Positions 4,088 through 5,280 of a stretch of DNA of 5,280 nt are shown piece after piece. The position numbers and the translations under genes were made by a program. Numbering within the stretch: position 1 is the stretch's first letter; each line of letters starts with the position of its first letter. The notes below the pieces were generated by a model. The model made no database searches and was not told the DNA's origin. It worked only from the letters and a program-made list of their open reading frames with translations. Origin of the DNA: Clostridia bacterium (lineage in GTDB: Bacteria > Bacillota > DSM-521 > Neomoorellales > Neomoorellaceae); NCBI GenBank assembly GCA_030445875.1, contig JASUSX010000149.1:1-5280 (forward strand), in the 5' to 3' direction.

Positions 4088-5280
4088 TTAACACTTCTCC
4101 GCTGGCTTGCCCAGGTACTCCCCTACCAGGCGCATGGCACAAAAGTCGCCGCACATAGAGCAGGCCACAGTGCTGGCTTCGTTGCGATCCTGGCGGTACT
4201 GGCGCGCCTTCCGGGGGTCGATGGCCAGCTCCAGCTGGCGCTCCCAGTCCAGGGCCTTACGGGCGCGAGCCATCTCCCGGTCCCATTCCATGGCCCCGGG
4301 ATACCCTTTGGCCAGGTCAGCGGCATGGCCGGCAATACGGGCGGCTATTACCCCTTCCCGCACGTCAGTTAGGGTGGGCAGGCCCAGGTGCTCGGCCGGG
4401 GTGACGTAGCAGATAAAATCCGCTCCCGCCGCCGCGGCCAGGGCGCCGCCGATAGCCGCCGTGATATGGTCATAGCCGGGGGCGACATCAGTCACCAGGG
4501 GGCCCAGGACATAGAAGGGCGCCTCGTGGCAGAGCCTTTTCTCCAGGAGCATATTGGCCTGGACCTGGTTCAGGGGTACATGCCCCGGCCCTTCCACCAT
4601 GGCCTGGACCCCTGCCTCCCGCGCCCGGTCCACCAGCTCGCCCAGGATAATTAACTCCTGGATCTGGGCACGGTCGGTGGCGTCAGCCAGGCAGCCCGGA
4701 CGGAGGCCATCCCCCAGGCTTAACGTGACATCATAGCGCCTGGCGATCGCCAGGAGGCGGTCATACTGGGCGTAGAGGGGGTTCTCCTCCCCGTGGTGGA
4801 GCATCCAGCCCGTCAGGAAGGAACCGCCCCGGCTGACAATGTCTGCCAGGCGCCCCTCCCGCCGCAAGCGGTCTACGACTTCCAGGGTTACGCCGCAGTG
4901 GACGGTGATAAAGTCTACCCCGTCGGCGGCCTGCATCTCGATGACCCGGAACAGGTCGTCGGCCGTCATCTCCACCAGGGCACCGTATTTCTCCTGGGCC
5001 TCTACCGTGGCCTGATAGATGGGTACTGTGCCCACGGCCACGGGGGAATGGGCGATAACCTGCCGCCGGCACTCATTAATGTCGCCGCCGGTGCTTAAAT
5101 CCATCACGGCGTCGGCCCCGGCGTCCAGGGCTTCCCTGAGTTTTTCCAGTTCCGGCTCGAGGTCCGGGTAAGCCGTAGAAGTCCCCAGGTTGGCGTTGAC
5201 CTTGGTCCTTAAACCCCGGCCAATACCACAGGGTTCCAGGTTGGTGTGATTTTTATTGGCGGGGATCACCACCCGGCCGG
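4088..5280 (-). CDS. thiC: Phosphomethylpyrimidine synthase ThiC (N-terminus beyond window)
   Basis: ThiC is a radical-SAM enzyme that rearranges aminoimidazole ribotide into hydroxymethylpyrimidine phosphate, the pyrimidine half of thiamine. The visible part is 397 codons. Numbered from the Val at 5270-5272, signatures are VIPANKNH (2-9), [18 protein letters not shown] (15-32), [14 protein letters not shown] (147-160), GDGLRPG (187-193), EGPGHVP (227-233), [20 protein letters not shown] (256-275) and [11 protein letters not shown] (289-299). The C-terminal cluster motif is CSMCGDFC (371-378) for the [4Fe-4S] centre. Its spacing is CX2CX3C, one residue shorter than the CX2CX4C of E. coli ThiC. 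The GTG at 5272 is not the true start: the frame is open to the edge and reads [11 protein letters not shown], an internal family sequence, so roughly 35-40 residues are missing. Any TPP riboswitch would lie outside to the right. Confidence 0.96.
   Translation of the reverse strand, partial: GRVVIPANKNHTNLEPCGIGRGLRTKVNANLGTSTAYPDLEPELEKLREALDAGADAVMDLSTGGDINECRRQVIAHSPVAVGTVPIYQATVEAQEKYGALVEMTADDLFRVIEMQAADGVDFITVHCGVTLEVVDRLRREGRLADIVSRGGSFLTGWMLHHGEENPLYAQYDRLLAIARRYDVTLSLGDGLRPGCLADATDRAQIQELIILGELVDRAREAGVQAMVEGPGHVPLNQVQANMLLEKRLCHEAPFYVLGPLVTDVAPGYDHITAAIGGALAAAAGADFICYVTPAEHLGLPTLTDVREGVIAARIAGHAADLAKGYPGAMEWDREMARARKALDWERQLELAIDPRKARQYRQDRNEASTVACSMCGDFCAMRLVGEYLGKPAEKC

Noticed and set aside
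4025..4409. Long plus-strand open frames of 100-115 codons opposite thiC
   Set aside because: They lie antisense to a clearly conserved ThiC C-terminus, have no family resemblance and no supporting ribosome binding site. High GC produces such frames by chance.
4088..5272. Taking the GTG at 5272 as the thiC start
   Set aside because: The frame stays open to the window edge, and the residues around it are an internal ThiC motif, so the start must lie outside.

Overview
The window looks like chromosome from a GC-rich, endospore-forming, anaerobic Firmicute. The gene content, the frequent GTG and TTG starts, the strong GGAGG-type ribosome binding sites and the overall protein style resemble the thermophilic acetogen Moorella or a close relative. 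That assignment is inference from memory of the families, not a database match. No mobile element, CRISPR array, rRNA or tRNA was seen.

Layout, left to right. Bases 1-86 hold a strong minus-strand terminator and, at the very edge, what may be the start of another minus-strand gene. Bases 87-1252 carry a minus-strand pair: larB (nickel-pincer cofactor synthesis) followed by a four-helix membrane protein of the YvlD/phage-holin-4 family. Their 65-base spacer has an unusual SD/anti-SD inverted repeat. Bases 1294-2689 carry spoIIP (engulfment peptidoglycan hydrolase) and rpsT (ribosomal protein S20) on the plus strand. rpsT has its own vegetative-type promoter and a terminator. Bases 2747-3014 hold the most interesting item: a 67-residue plus-strand gene with a near-consensus sigma-G promoter and a Y-E-F-A-T-E-I sequence resembling the spore protease (GPR) cleavage site of small acid-soluble spore proteins. 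A bidirectional terminator separates it from the convergent holA (DNA polymerase III delta). holA lies downstream of thiC (thiamine pyrimidine synthase), which runs off the right edge without its N-terminus.

How the genes relate. holA, rpsT and spoIIP are neighbours in many spore formers, usually with gpr among them. Here gpr is not in the interval, but a candidate GPR substrate sits next to rpsT. spoIIP and the candidate spore protein would act at different stages of sporulation (mother-cell engulfment and late forespore). rpsT and holA are housekeeping genes, and thiC and larB are cofactor genes. The coding frames are intact throughout; the only partial gene is thiC, cut by the window edge.
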